64,000 nucleotides of DNA from an uncultured Helicobacter sp. GTDB lineage: Bacteria > Campylobacterota > Campylobacteria > Campylobacterales > Helicobacteraceae. The notes below the pieces were generated by a model. The model was not told where the DNA came from and ran no database searches. It saw only the letters and a program-made list of their open reading frames with translations. Shown here piece by piece: positions 1-8,912 of the stretch (position 1 is the first letter of the stretch; the number at the start of each line of letters is the position of its first letter). A program made the position numbers and the translations under genes. Location: NCBI GenBank assembly GCA_944325775.1, contig CALVBL010000005.1, positions 51,433 to 115,432 of the forward strand, read 5' to 3'.

Positions 1-1
1 A

Positions 2-91
2 TCTATTCGCTTTGAAGGTATGCAATACCGCAAGGATATCGCTATGCGTGGGATTAGGTTTTTAGATTCGCAAGATTCACAAGCGCGCTAG
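2..91 (+). CDS. purD: 3' end of probable phosphoribosylamine-glycine ligase (PurD), partial
   Basis: The window opens inside a reading frame that runs to a TAG at 89-91. The last 29 codons contain an F-E-G-M-x-Y-R-K-D-I stretch like the C-terminal R-x-D-I segment of PurD, the ATP-grasp enzyme that joins glycine to phosphoribosylamine in purine synthesis. In H. pylori, purD precedes the RDD protein and lptD (remembered synteny), which fits what follows here. Only the tail is visible, so the assignment rests on a short motif and on gene order; another protein cannot be excluded. Confidence 0.5.
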   Translation, partial: SIRFEGMQYRKDIAMRGIRFLDSQDSQAR

Positions 92-113
92 AGAGCTGTG
101 CAGGGCAGAGTGT

Positions 114-575
114 ATGGATACTAAGATTGAGCAGCTCTTAGATCGAGAGGGATTCACACTTGCGCCTCTTCAGGCTAGAATCTTAGCGTATGTACTAGAT
201 ATTTGTATCATTAGCGTGGCGGTGTCGTTTATGTTTTGGGAGGAGCTGGCGGCACTGCAGATCGCGCTAGATTCTGGGAAAGACCTTAAGGACACTGCTA
301 TCGCGCTTTTGTGGTGGGTATTTGTGTTTTGTATGGTGTATGAGATGCTCTTTAGTATGCTTTATGGCGCGACTTTGGGAAAGGTGGTAATGAAAATCCG
401 CATCATCAGTATCGATTTTGTCGATAAGCCCACTTTTGTGCAAGCCCTCGTGCGCGCACTACTCAAATACATTGGGAGCAATGTCTTTTATCTCACTTAT
501 TTACCCGCGTTTGATGATGTTTTTCGGCGTGCATTGCACGATAAGATCCCCAAAACCCTTGTGATAAGTAATTAA
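114..575 (+). CDS. RDD family integral membrane protein
   Basis: A 153-residue inner-membrane protein. An R...D pair in the first hydrophobic segment (A-R-I-L-A-Y-V-L-D, about residues 20-28) is the RDD-family signature. Further hydrophobic stretches lie at about 27-45 and 65-88, followed by a basic segment and an aromatic helix. RDD proteins are small membrane proteins of mostly unknown function; some have been linked to ion transport. The stop codon TAA is followed directly by the ATG of lptD, so the two are probably cotranscribed and translationally coupled. A counterpart sits in the same place in H. pylori (remembered as HP1217). The upstream ribosome binding site is weak. Confidence 0.75.
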   Translation: MDTKIEQLLDREGFTLAPLQARILAYVLDICIISVAVSFMFWEELAALQIALDSGKDLKDTAIALLWWVFVFCMVYEMLFSMLYGATLGKVVMKIRIISIDFVDKPTFVQALVRALLKYIGSNVFYLTYLPAFDDVFRRALHDKIPKTLVISN

Positions 576-2771
576 ATGCGTGTTTGCTATCTCGCTTGTG
601 TCTGTCTCCTGCTGTGTGCTGTCGTCTATGGCGATGAGGACAGAAAAAAGATCTTTGAACTCTCAGCAAACAATGTAACCTCGCGTGGCAGTGTGGTGGT
701 CGCGCAGGATAATGCCTTTATGCTTAGCGAAGATGTGTATATGTATGCGGACAAAATCACCTACAATCGTGAGGAAGAGAGCGCACTGCTAGAGGGGAAT
801 GTCAGAATCTATCGCGGTGGGAGTTTATTCGTCGATGCGGCAAGAGTAGAGATGAATCTAAAAACCAAGCACACGATCTTGCAGCCGGCGTATTTTCAAA
901 ACGAAAATGGTATGTGGTTTTCAGGACAAGAAGTCCAAGATAAGGACAAAATCTACACATTCAAAAAAGCCATTATTTCGGGCTGCGATGTGCAATTTCC
1001 CATCTGGCATCTCAAATCTAGCTCTGGGCGTTATGATTCACACAAAGAATACGCAAGCGCTTGGAATTCTCGGTTGTATTTTGGATCTTTGCCGGTGTTT
1101 TATCTCCCATATTTTAGTTTTCCCACTTCCACAGAGCGTAAAAGTGGGCTTTTATCTCCAGAGCTTGGTAGCACAAGCAGAGAGGGGTTTGTGTATATCC
1201 AGCCTCTATACCTTGCGCCATTTAAGCAATGGGATCTCACACTCTCGCCACAGATTCGCGTTGATCGTGGCTATGGTGGTAATGCAGAGTTTCGTATCGC
1301 AGATGAAAAAAACAATATCGCGCGCTTTAATGTCGGATACTTTCGTCAATATCATGAGTATATGAAGGATTACAATCTCTTAAATAAAGAGATTTTTGGC
1401 TTTGAAGTGGAGTATTCTCGTGCAGGGTTGCTGGAGCCACTCTTTAGAAACTACAAAGACCATTTTTATAGCTCTATCATGTATATGAATGACTTAGAAT
1501 ACAAGCGACTCCAAAAGCTAAATGGACGCTATAGCACGCGTTTGCACACTTCTAGGGTTAATTATTTTGGTCAGAGCGATAATCACTACATTGGTATGTA
1601 TTTTAAATATTTCTCTAACCTCGCTCAAGCTAATAACAACAATATACTTCAGACTATGCCAAACCTCCAATACCACCATTACCTTGATACACTCTTTAGT
1701 AAGCATTTGTATTACGCCTTTGATGTGCAGAGTAAAAACATCACGCGCCACACAGGCTACACATATTGGCAAAACTCCATCAATGTGCCTCTTGGGCTTA
1801 GCTTCTCGCTGCTAAAAGACTATATTAATATCAATGGCAAGGTGGATTTATTTGCCAGCAATGTCTCGCTTGGAAATGCACAAGGTGTGCAAGATCCATT
1901 TACTCAAAGACAAGTAGAGCGCAGTATGCACTATGCGTATGCCAACTATGAAATCGGGCTAAACTCCGATGTGGCAAAAGCCTATAAGCACTTTTTTCAC
2001 ACGATGCACTTTGAAGCTCTCTTCAATGCCCCAGCCTATCGCTACACCTCTGATGCATTGAGCGATCGAGTCTATCAAGCTTATGCCCAGTTAGCCGGGA
2101 GCATGAGTTCTGCCGCACTTGAAGCGTATTGGAATCCAAATGAGATCATCGATTTTAGTGCTGCCCAGCCAAAGGTGGATTTGAAATTTTCTAATTACTT
2201 CTATAGCACAGAGGGCAAAGAGCTGTTTTTCTATCGCATATACCAGAGAATCTACACCCAAAACCAAGCTTTAACCCAAAATCAGTCTTTGCGCCAAGAG
2301 GTGGGCACCACACTCTTTGATGGGCTAAACATCACGGCTAATATTTTTTATTCATACATTGCTAATACCTTCAATGAAGCCTCTGTGACTGCGAGTTTTA
2401 ACAAATTTGGCATACAATCCACGCTCAATTATTTTTTCCGCATAGATTCTAGGGCATTGACGGCAGGCACATACGATGCGATTGCTAATCGTAGCGGATT
2501 TTTGCGCGGTAGTTTGAGATATGACTTTGGGTATTTTCAATTTAGCGGGAATCTTGGCTATGATACGCAAAATAACTATTTTAAGGATTGGAGCGTGATA
2601 CTCTCACGTGATATTCGTTGCTTTGGGATCGCGCTCAAATTCGCCGCTGATGTGCGCCCGATCCTTACGACAAACAACATCGAAACGATTTCTAACCAAT
2701 ACATTAAGGTGGAATTTAGGTTTGTCCCACTTGCTGGGGTTGGATTTACCCAAAGGTTGCAAAATCAATGA
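576..2771 (+). CDS. lptD: LPS-assembly outer membrane protein LptD (OstA)
   Basis: A 731-residue outer-membrane protein that, with LptE, inserts lipopolysaccharide into the outer leaflet. A signal peptide of about 19 residues (M-R-V-C-Y-L-A-C...V-Y-G) precedes an OstA-type jellyroll domain (about residues 30-130, repeated D-A-x-x-V and E-G-N-V-R-I motifs). The rest alternates aromatic and polar residues as expected of a large beta-barrel. The length is close to Helicobacter LptD. The start ATG abuts the stop of the RDD gene. The 3' end overlaps an ATGA that could start a 54-codon reading frame. No lptE-like gene is nearby. The protein is essential in other Gram-negatives. Confidence 0.85.
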   Translation: MRVCYLACVCLLLCAVVYGDEDRKKIFELSANNVTSRGSVVVAQDNAFMLSEDVYMYADKITYNREEESALLEGNVRIYRGGSLFVDAARVEMNLKTKHTILQPAYFQNENGMWFSGQEVQDKDKIYTFKKAIISGCDVQFPIWHLKSSSGRYDSHKEYASAWNSRLYFGSLPVFYLPYFSFPTSTERKSGLLSPELGSTSREGFVYIQPLYLAPFKQWDLTLSPQIRVDRGYGGNAEFRIADEKNNIARFNVGYFRQYHEYMKDYNLLNKEIFGFEVEYSRAGLLEPLFRNYKDHFYSSIMYMNDLEYKRLQKLNGRYSTRLHTSRVNYFGQSDNHYIGMYFKYFSNLAQANNNNILQTMPNLQYHHYLDTLFSKHLYYAFDVQSKNITRHTGYTYWQNSINVPLGLSFSLLKDYININGKVDLFASNVSLGNAQGVQDPFTQRQVERSMHYAYANYEIGLNSDVAKAYKHFFHTMHFEALFNAPAYRYTSDALSDRVYQAYAQLAGSMSSAALEAYWNPNEIIDFSAAQPKVDLKFSNYFYSTEGKELFFYRIYQRIYTQNQALTQNQSLRQEVGTTLFDGLNITANIFYSYIANTFNEASVTASFNKFGIQSTLNYFFRIDSRALTAGTYDAIANRSGFLRGSLRYDFGYFQFSGNLGYDTQNNYFKDWSVILSRDIRCFGIALKFAADVRPILTTNNIETISNQYIKVEFRFVPLAGVGFTQRLQNQ

Positions 2772-2932
2772 GTGTAAGAGAATCTGTCCCATTGCCACAT
2801 CGCGTTCCTGACACGTTTGAGCTAAACAATGTTTTAGATTCCAAAAATCCGCTGTATGCACGCGTAAGCGGAGTGAGCAGAGATTCACTCTCTGCGAGCG
2901 ATAGCAAGTTTGCGATACGCAAACTTGCATAA
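2768..2932 (+). other. 54-codon reading frame overlapping the lptD stop (ATGA) and running through a palindromic repeat
   Basis: An ATG at 2768 overlaps the lptD TGA and is open for 54 codons to a TAA at 2930-2932. Its last half is the paired-hairpin repeat described separately. In this frame the repeat encodes a Y-A-R-V-S-G-V-S-R-D-S-L peptide, similar to the peptide encoded by the copy inside recG. There is no independent evidence of expression. It may be a former lptD extension or chance reading of a repeat. Confidence 0.25.
2851..2928 (+). repeat. Paired-hairpin palindromic element, copy A
   Basis: A GCTGTATGCACGCG head is followed by two stem-loops. Stem 1 is GCAGAG/CTCTGC (2877-2882 with 2890-2895). 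Stem 2 is an 11-bp perfect stem (2904-2914 with 2918-2928) with an ATA loop. The element ends 23 bases before the ATG of the phosphoribosyltransferase gene, just ahead of its AAAGGA ribosome binding site. Related copies are at 30284, 38968 (minus), 59651 and 63538. Stem sequences differ between copies but pairing is usually kept. Confidence 0.75.
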
Positions 2933-2951
2933 AAATAATGAAAGGAATTGT

Positions 2952-3632
2952 ATGAAATTTTCACAATTTGCCAACAGACAAGAGGCACTAGAGAAGCTTG
3001 TAGATGTGCTAATGGTGCGTAATCTGGACTTTAGCCAAAGCATACTTTTAGCCACAAGCTTTGATGGAGCGTATTTTGCTGATGAGCTTGCAAAGATTCT
3101 CAAAACCCCTTTGGAATATCTTTTTACCCAGACTCTCTGTGCTCCGCTCAATCCAGAATGTCAGATCGCCATCGTGAGCGAGGAGCTTGATATCGTGATG
3201 CATGAGAATCTCATCGATGCCTTTGGGATCAGTATGGACTATGTCTATGGTGAGGCGAAGCGGCAGTATGAGGAGAGTATCATTCCTACGCGTTATCAAT
3301 ATCGCAAGGGTGAGCTACTCTCATCGTTGCGAGGGCAAGATGTGCTCATCGTGGATCAAGGGATCGATACGGGATTAACGGCGATGTGCGCGATCAAAAC
3401 CTGTGTGAATCTCAATGCCAGAAGCATTAGGGTGGCGACACCGATCTTGCCAATGAGTGTGCGTGAGGCACTTGATGAGGTGTGTGATGAGGTGCTGTAT
3501 GTGCAGAGTGTGGAGCATTTTGTGAATATAGAGCATTATTACAAGGAGCTAAAACCTCTAGAGGGCAGACTCATCGAGGAGATTTTGGACAAACATTTAA
3601 GCTACAAACGAAAGGAAGTAACCGATGAATAA
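2952..3632 (+). CDS. Phosphoribosyltransferase family protein
   Basis: A 226-residue cytoplasmic protein with a PRTase type I fold. The V-L-I-V-D-Q-G-I-D-T-G-L-T-A segment (about residues 134-147) is the PRPP-binding loop. The start at 2952 is chosen because AAAGGA lies 6-11 bases upstream; a longer reading frame from 2910 begins inside the hairpin repeat and is unlikely. The last eight bases overlap the pnp start (GATGAATAA), so translation is probably coupled to PNPase. The same neighbour precedes pnp in H. pylori (remembered as HP1214). The substrate base is unknown; coupling with PNPase hints at nucleotide salvage or RNA turnover, which is inference. Confidence 0.7.
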   Translation: MKFSQFANRQEALEKLVDVLMVRNLDFSQSILLATSFDGAYFADELAKILKTPLEYLFTQTLCAPLNPECQIAIVSEELDIVMHENLIDAFGISMDYVYGEAKRQYEESIIPTRYQYRKGELLSSLRGQDVLIVDQGIDTGLTAMCAIKTCVNLNARSIRVATPILPMSVREALDEVCDEVLYVQSVEHFVNIEHYYKELKPLEGRLIEEILDKHLSYKRKEVTDE

Positions 3633-5709
3633 CGTAATCACATTGACTTTAAATAATCTTAGTGAATCGTATGATTTTAGAAGTATGGCGCAGGCTAGCA
3701 ATGGCTCGGTGCTCTATGCTAGTGGAGGCACAAGGATCTTAGCAAGCGTGTGTGTGCAGAGCAATAAGCTCATCGAGGGCGATTTCGTCCCTCTTAGCGT
3801 GCAATATATCCAAAAAGCCTATGCGTGTGGTAAATTCCCATCGGGCTTTATCAAGCGCGAGAGCAAGCCAAATGACTTTGAGATTCTCACTTCGCGCTTG
3901 ATTGATAGGAGTTTGCGCCCGCTTTTTCCTAAGGGGTTTGGGTATGTGACGCATATCGTGGTGATGGTGCTAAGCTATGATGGCAAAAGCGACCTTGCAC
4001 TTGGGGCGTTGCGTGCGGCAGCAAGTGCGCTGTATGTCTCAGACATCGGGATTAAAGATATGCCAAAAATGTGCGTGAGTGCTGTGCGGCTTGGGCGTAT
4101 CAATGGTGAGTTTATCATCAATCCCACCAAGGAGCAGCGCGCCAGAAGTGAGCTTGACTTGTTTGTGAGTGGCAAGGACGATGAACTGCTGATGATTGAG
4201 ATGAACACCGGCGCGGGCGTGAGTGTATTAGCAGAATCTATCGTGATGGAGGCACTTGAGCTAGCAAAGCAGAGCATAGTCCAAGACTGCGCGAGATTCA
4301 AAGAGGCTTTTGCACCCTTTGTGAAACCCTCACTTGCACTCACACTAAAGCAGCAGGAGTGTAAGGCACTAGAGTTTTTAGAGCGAGAATGCCGCGAGTG
4401 GGTGAGAGATACCATCGTGCGTGCGTCTAAGAGCGAGCGCGCTGACGCGTTTGATGAGATCATTACGCACCTTGTAGCGCAGGGCTATGATGAGGAAGAT
4501 GCCAAACACTCACTTGGAATCTACAAAAAATCCCTAGTGCGCGAGATGATCTTGCGAGATTCTATCCGTGCGGATGGGCGATCGCTCAAAGAAGTGCGTC
4601 CTATTAGTATCGCGATCAATCCCCTACCTTGCGCACATGGTAGCGTGTTATTTACACGAGGGCAGACACAAGCACTTGTGGTCTGCACACTAGGTGGGGA
4701 TAATGATGCCCAGAGTATCGAGCCATTGGGTGAATCTGCGCAAAAAGACAAATTCCTTTTTCATTATAATTTCCCAAGTTTTAGCGTGGGGGAAGTGGAT
4801 ATGATAGGCTCTGTGGGGCGCCGCGAGTTAGGACATGGCAACCTAGCGCGTAAAGCCCTGCGCTCTAGTGTGCTAGATTCACAAAGCACGATCCGCCTAG
4901 TCTCTGAAATCTTAGAATCTAATGGTTCAAGTTCGATGGCAAGCGTGTGTGGTGGGAGTTTGGCACTACGCGCGTGTGGCGTGGAGATGCGCACACTCAT
5001 CGCGGGCGTGGCTATGGGGCTTGTTACACAAGATGAGAAATACGCGGTGCTAACCGACATTACGGGTTTGGAAGATCACGATGGCGATATGGATTTCAAA
5101 GTCGCTGGAGACGAAGAGGGGATCAGCGCACTACAAATGGACATCAAGCTTGGCGGGGTTTCAAGTGAGATTTTACGCAATGCGCTAAACCAAGCTAAAG
5201 AGGCGCGGGCGCATATTTTAGGCATTATGCGCAAGGCGCTTGAGGGTGTGGAGCCAAACTATGAGGTGCTGCCTAAGGTGGCGAGTTTCCCTGTGAGTGT
5301 GCATAAAATGGTGGATATTATAGGGCAGGGCGGTAAGACGATTAAAGGCATTATCGAACGCTTTAATGTGAGTATAGATTTGGATAGAGAGCATGGCAAT
5401 GTGCTAATCCACGCTAACACCAAAGAGGAGCTTGAGGGCGCGAAAGCGTATATTTTGGAGCTTGTGAGGGAGGTGGATTTTGGACATTATGAGAGCGGTA
5501 TGCGCTTTATGGGCAGGATAAAAAAGGTGCTGGATTTTGGGGCATTCGTGGAGTTGCCCAATGGCGGCGATGGGCTACTGCATATCAGTAAATTCACGAG
5601 CGATAAGAGTAGGAAAATGAGTGAGATTCTAGGCGATGTGCATGAGATAGAGTGTGAGATCGTGAGTGTGAATGGGGGCAAGGTGGAGCTAAGGGCTGTG
5701 GAAGCATAG
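3625..5709 (+). CDS. pnp: Polyribonucleotide nucleotidyltransferase (PNPase)
   Basis: A 694-residue phosphorolytic 3'-5' exoribonuclease acting in RNA decay as a trimer. The domain order is complete: RNase PH-like 1 (about 10-140), helical linker (about 145-230), RNase PH-like 2 (about 310-500, with F-x-F-H-Y-N-F-P-x-F-S-V-G-E and the D-I-T-G-L-E-D-H-x-G-D-M-D-F-K-V-A-G active-site segment), KH domain (about 550-610, I-G-Q-G-G-K-T-I-K-G-I) and S1 domain (about 620-690, G-x-I-K-K-V-L-D-F-G-A-F-V-E). It overlaps the phosphoribosyltransferase gene by eight bases. The downstream gene converges on it with a 35-base gap. Confidence 0.95.
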   Translation: MNNVITLTLNNLSESYDFRSMAQASNGSVLYASGGTRILASVCVQSNKLIEGDFVPLSVQYIQKAYACGKFPSGFIKRESKPNDFEILTSRLIDRSLRPLFPKGFGYVTHIVVMVLSYDGKSDLALGALRAAASALYVSDIGIKDMPKMCVSAVRLGRINGEFIINPTKEQRARSELDLFVSGKDDELLMIEMNTGAGVSVLAESIVMEALELAKQSIVQDCARFKEAFAPFVKPSLALTLKQQECKALEFLERECREWVRDTIVRASKSERADAFDEIITHLVAQGYDEEDAKHSLGIYKKSLVREMILRDSIRADGRSLKEVRPISIAINPLPCAHGSVLFTRGQTQALVVCTLGGDNDAQSIEPLGESAQKDKFLFHYNFPSFSVGEVDMIGSVGRRELGHGNLARKALRSSVLDSQSTIRLVSEILESNGSSSMASVCGGSLALRACGVEMRTLIAGVAMGLVTQDEKYAVLTDITGLEDHDGDMDFKVAGDEEGISALQMDIKLGGVSSEILRNALNQAKEARAHILGIMRKALEGVEPNYEVLPKVASFPVSVHKMVDIIGQGGKTIKGIIERFNVSIDLDREHGNVLIHANTKEELEGAKAYILELVREVDFGHYESGMRFMGRIKKVLDFGAFVELPNGGDGLLHISKFTSDKSRKMSEILGDVHEIECEIVSVNGGKVELRAVEA

Positions 5710-5744
5710 ATTCTGTATTTGGCTGTGCCTAAGTATTTTGGATT

Positions 5745-6665
5745 TTAAGGATTGAGAACTCGCACGAATCGCGTATGCTTGGGGATAGCATTTTTACTAA
5801 AGCCATTGTATTGATAGGTGATCATCGTGCCGATTTTAGGGGGATTGGCGCGGATCGTATCACTAAGCCCACTGCCGATTTTAAATGTGATGCGTTTGCC
5901 ATGCCACGCGCTAGGGAGTGGTATATCTCCGCTATTTTGGAGCACCTGCTCACACACGATCGCGCCGACTTTGCCCTGCAGTCGTCCGTTGCCCTGTGTG
6001 TAGCCTATGACTTTGCATTCGCTATCAGTGTGGGGTTTGAGTTTGAAGGCATTTTTTGCCCTGCCGGAGCGATAGCCAATCTCATCGGGGCGTATGATGA
6101 GCCCCTCTCCACCAGAGCGCACGATTTCTCCAAGCATATCGCGCACATAGCGATCCAGTGCTTGAGAGTCTTGAGGCTCTAGGATATGTTGCATGATGAG
6201 GCGCACATTTGGGCTATGGTGTGTGGAGAGAAATGCTCTCACAGTTTCCAAACGCTCACTTAGGGTGCATTGCGTGTCTTTGCCTCCACAGCTAGGCGCA
6301 TCAAAGATGAGATACACCACATCGCGCCATTGCTCACATACAGAATCTTGTGTGCTTACAAGGCTTGCAATCTCTTCAAACCTCCCATACCCAAGCCACA
6401 GCTCCCCATCTAACGCAAATGGTGGCAGCTGATCTGTGAAGCACTTAGGTGCATTGATGGGATTACCTCTTTTGGTCGTAAGTCGCTTAGAATCCCATAC
6501 ACCGCGCACACCATCGTATTTTTCACTCATGAGATAACGCACAGATTCTAAGAGGTTTTTTTGGTAGATTCTAAACTCCGCGACCTCTAGCCCAAAGGCG
6601 ATTTGCACATCAAGGATTAGCGCAGTGAGGCACATTCGCGCCCAAGGAGATTTTATAAAATCCAC
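5745..6665 (-). CDS. ATP-dependent DNA ligase, small LigE-like form
   Basis: A 306-residue ATP-dependent DNA ligase. Motif I is M-S-E-K-Y-D-G-V-R-G at about residues 46-55 (the lysine is the adenylated nucleophile). The D-G-E-L-W motif (about 91-95), G-G-E-G-L-I-I-R and F-K-L-K-P motifs follow. There is no separate DNA-binding domain, so it is the minimal type. The N-terminus has basic residues then a hydrophobic run (C-L-T-A-L-I-L...F-G), possibly a signal peptide; LigE enzymes of naturally competent bacteria are predicted periplasmic. It is the last gene of the accC-nnr-thiG string, 12 bases after thiG. A NAD-dependent LigA is expected elsewhere. Confidence 0.8.
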   Translation of the reverse strand: MDFIKSPWARMCLTALILDVQIAFGLEVAEFRIYQKNLLESVRYLMSEKYDGVRGVWDSKRLTTKRGNPINAPKCFTDQLPPFALDGELWLGYGRFEEIASLVSTQDSVCEQWRDVVYLIFDAPSCGGKDTQCTLSERLETVRAFLSTHHSPNVRLIMQHILEPQDSQALDRYVRDMLGEIVRSGGEGLIIRPDEIGYRSGRAKNAFKLKPHTDSECKVIGYTQGNGRLQGKVGAIVCEQVLQNSGDIPLPSAWHGKRITFKIGSGLSDTIRANPPKIGTMITYQYNGFSKNAIPKHTRFVRVLNP

Positions 6666-6677
6666 GGATTGTCAGTG

Positions 6678-7478
6678 TTATGCAAGTTTTGGCATACCGC
6701 CTATGGGTGAAGAGGCACTAGCATAAGGTTTGCGCTCCATACGACCGGCTAGGAAGCTTTTGCGCCCAGCGCGCACGGCATCTCTCATCGCCTCTGCCAT
6801 CAAGATGGGATCGTGTGCAGTGGCTATGGCGGTGTTGGTAAGCACGCCATCAGCGCCCAGCTCCATAGCGATGCTAGCATCCGAGGCGCAGCCTATGCCC
6901 GCATCGACGATCACAGGTACTTTGAGTGCGTCTTTGATAAATGTGATATTGTAGCGATTTTGAATCCCAAGCCCACTTCCAATAGGTGCGGCAAGCGGCA
7001 TTACCGCACTTGCTCCGGCAGATTCTAGCTGTTTGGCGACTATTGGGTCATCATTGGTGTAAGCCAGCACGACAAAGCCCTCTTTTGCGAGAATCTCGCA
7101 CGCTTTGAGTGTCTCTATCACATCGGGATAGAGTGTTTTTTGCGTATCGCCGATGATCTCTAGCTTGATGAAGTCAATCCCGCACGCCTCGCGCACAAGC
7201 CTAAAGAGCGTGATCGCCTCCTTGGCATTCACGCATCCTGCGGAGTTTGGCAAGAAGCTTATATCCGTATCCTTGAAATAATCCAGCAGATTCTCTTCGT
7301 CTTTGTTCATGATATTCACGCGTCGCATTGCCACGGTGATTATTTGCGCACCAGAGGCTAAAGTCGCCTCCCTAGTGGTCTGAAAGTCCTTATATTTGCC
7401 ACTTCCTACGATGAGGCGTGAGTGAAACTCCCTAGAGCCAATTTTCAAGACATCATTTGCATTGTGTGTGTTAGCCAT
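6678..7478 (-). CDS. thiG: Thiazole synthase ThiG
   Basis: A 266-residue TIM-barrel enzyme that builds the thiazole phosphate of thiamine from deoxyxylulose phosphate, dehydroglycine and the ThiS thiocarboxylate. Visible family features are F-H-S-R-L-I-V-G-S-G-K-Y near the start, an F-I-K-L-E-I-I-G-D segment carrying the Schiff-base lysine (about residue 101), L-P-N-S-A-G-C, and V-I-V-D-A-G-I-G plus G-A-D-G-V-L-T-N-T-A-I-A at the C-terminal phosphate site. No thiS, thiF or thiH is adjacent, so the rest of the pathway must be elsewhere. The start overlaps the nnr stop by one base. Confidence 0.9.
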   Translation of the reverse strand: MANTHNANDVLKIGSREFHSRLIVGSGKYKDFQTTREATLASGAQIITVAMRRVNIMNKDEENLLDYFKDTDISFLPNSAGCVNAKEAITLFRLVREACGIDFIKLEIIGDTQKTLYPDVIETLKACEILAKEGFVVLAYTNDDPIVAKQLESAGASAVMPLAAPIGSGLGIQNRYNITFIKDALKVPVIVDAGIGCASDASIAMELGADGVLTNTAIATAHDPILMAEAMRDAVRAGRKSFLAGRMERKPYASASSPIGGMPKLA

Positions 7479-8911
7479 TAATGTTTCCTTTCTAATAATG
7501 CAAGATTTTGGATAAGTTTTTGAGGTGTGAGGGCGTAGGTGCTAGATTCTAGCTGGCTTGCTAGAGCGTGGGCTAGAGAGGCGTGGATGGCGGATTCTAT
7601 CCCGCTGTGCCCTTGTGCTAGCAGTGCGCCTATCATACCAGCGAGCACATCGCCACTGCCACCTTTAGCAAGCGCAACGTTGCCAAGGGTGTTGATATAA
7701 ATTTTTTCTTTGTGTGCGATGAGTGTGTTTGCGCCTTTGAGTAGCAATGTGGCTTCTGGATAACGTTGAGTAAAGCGCATCGCGTATTCTAAGCGATTGG
7801 CAGGTGTGAGATTCACATCGCCAAATCCACAGATTCTAAGCAGCGCTACAAATTCCTTTGGGTGCGGGGTAAGCACGATCTGTCGTTGTGTGTTTTCAAG
7901 TAAGCTGCGGTATTCTAGGAGCTCCTTTAGCTCGGTATGATAGAGTGCGTCCGCATCGATCACACAGGGTTCATTGCGCTGGATCATATCGCCCAAAATC
8001 TTTGGTGCGATCTCTCCTAGTCCCATACCTAGCGCAAAAGCCGTGGTATTGTGCGGCGCGATCTTGCTTGTCATAATCTCATAGGGCAGTGCGAGTTTCT
8101 CTCCCACTACACTCACGAGTCCAGCACCAAAGTGTAGTGCGCTCTGTGCGGCGAGGATCGCTGCTCCGCTTTTGCTCCCAGCATACACGCACAAATGCCC
8201 AAAATCCCCTTTATGTGCGTTTTGTCTCGTGCGTGTGGGCAACACAAGATCACTAGATTCTAAAAGCTTGATGGGAGAGGCGATTTCGTAGTTTTGACGC
8301 GCCACTCCCAGCTCCGCGATATGAATCTCCCCCACATAGTCCTTTGCCACATCGTTTAGCAGTGCGGTTTTGAGCGCACCCATACACATCGTGTGATGTG
8401 CGCTAAAGATATATGGGCTTTGAGATTGTGTGTCTAGCCCGCTAGATTCTGCATTTAGCCCGCTTGGTATATCGCATGCGATTTTGAGTGGTGCGAGGAC
8501 ATTGGCAGTCTTTAACACCTGTGTGAGATCTTCACTCATAGTTCCCTTAAACCCGCTCCCAAAGAGACAATCCACCACTACATCACAAGGCAAAAGTTTG
8601 CTGATAAATCGTATGTCCTCAAGCAATCGCGATTTTTCGCACATTTCCACACATAGCGGGCTTTTAGGCTCTTTGGCTTGGTAGATTCTCACGCGGTAAG
8701 TGCCACTAAGCTTGCGAGCAAGTGCGTAGCCGTCCGCACCATTATCGCCACTTCCGCAGATGATGGTTATCACACTTTTTTTGTGTGTTTTTTGTTTGAT
8801 AAGTTCTAGGAGGGCATTTGCGGCATTTTCCACTAGAATCTGTGGCGTAAGGGCGAAACGCTCACACACACGCTTATCTAGAGCCTGCACATCTTCATAG
8901 ACATTTTGCAT
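7478..8911 (-). CDS. nnr: Bifunctional NAD(P)H-hydrate epimerase / ADP-dependent dehydratase
   Basis: A 477-residue fusion that repairs hydrated NAD(P)H. The N-terminal YjeF-type epimerase (about 1-200) shows G-S-G-D-N-G-A-D-G-Y-A-L-A-R and D-C-L-F-G-S-G-F-K-G. The C-terminal ribokinase-like dehydratase (about 220-475) shows H-K-G-D-F-G-H, L-T-P-H-P-K-E-F and G-S-G-D-V-L-A-G-M-I-G. I start it at ATG 8911 because GGAGAG lies five bases upstream, inside the end of accC; an earlier GTG at 8923 is possible. It sits between accC and thiG in the operon and overlaps thiG by one base. Confidence 0.9.
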   Translation of the reverse strand: MQNVYEDVQALDKRVCERFALTPQILVENAANALLELIKQKTHKKSVITIICGSGDNGADGYALARKLSGTYRVRIYQAKEPKSPLCVEMCEKSRLLEDIRFISKLLPCDVVVDCLFGSGFKGTMSEDLTQVLKTANVLAPLKIACDIPSGLNAESSGLDTQSQSPYIFSAHHTMCMGALKTALLNDVAKDYVGEIHIAELGVARQNYEIASPIKLLESSDLVLPTRTRQNAHKGDFGHLCVYAGSKSGAAILAAQSALHFGAGLVSVVGEKLALPYEIMTSKIAPHNTTAFALGMGLGEIAPKILGDMIQRNEPCVIDADALYHTELKELLEYRSLLENTQRQIVLTPHPKEFVALLRICGFGDVNLTPANRLEYAMRFTQRYPEATLLLKGANTLIAHKEKIYINTLGNVALAKGGSGDVLAGMIGALLAQGHSGIESAIHASLAHALASQLESSTYALTPQKLIQNLALLERKH

Positions 8912-8912
8912 C

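Noticed and set aside
907..1365. 152-residue reading frame inside lptD
   Set aside because: Shadow frame of a clear gene; no family features or ribosome binding site.
2910..2951. Upstream extension of the phosphoribosyltransferase reading frame
   Set aside because: It begins inside the palindromic element; ATG 2952 has a good ribosome binding site.
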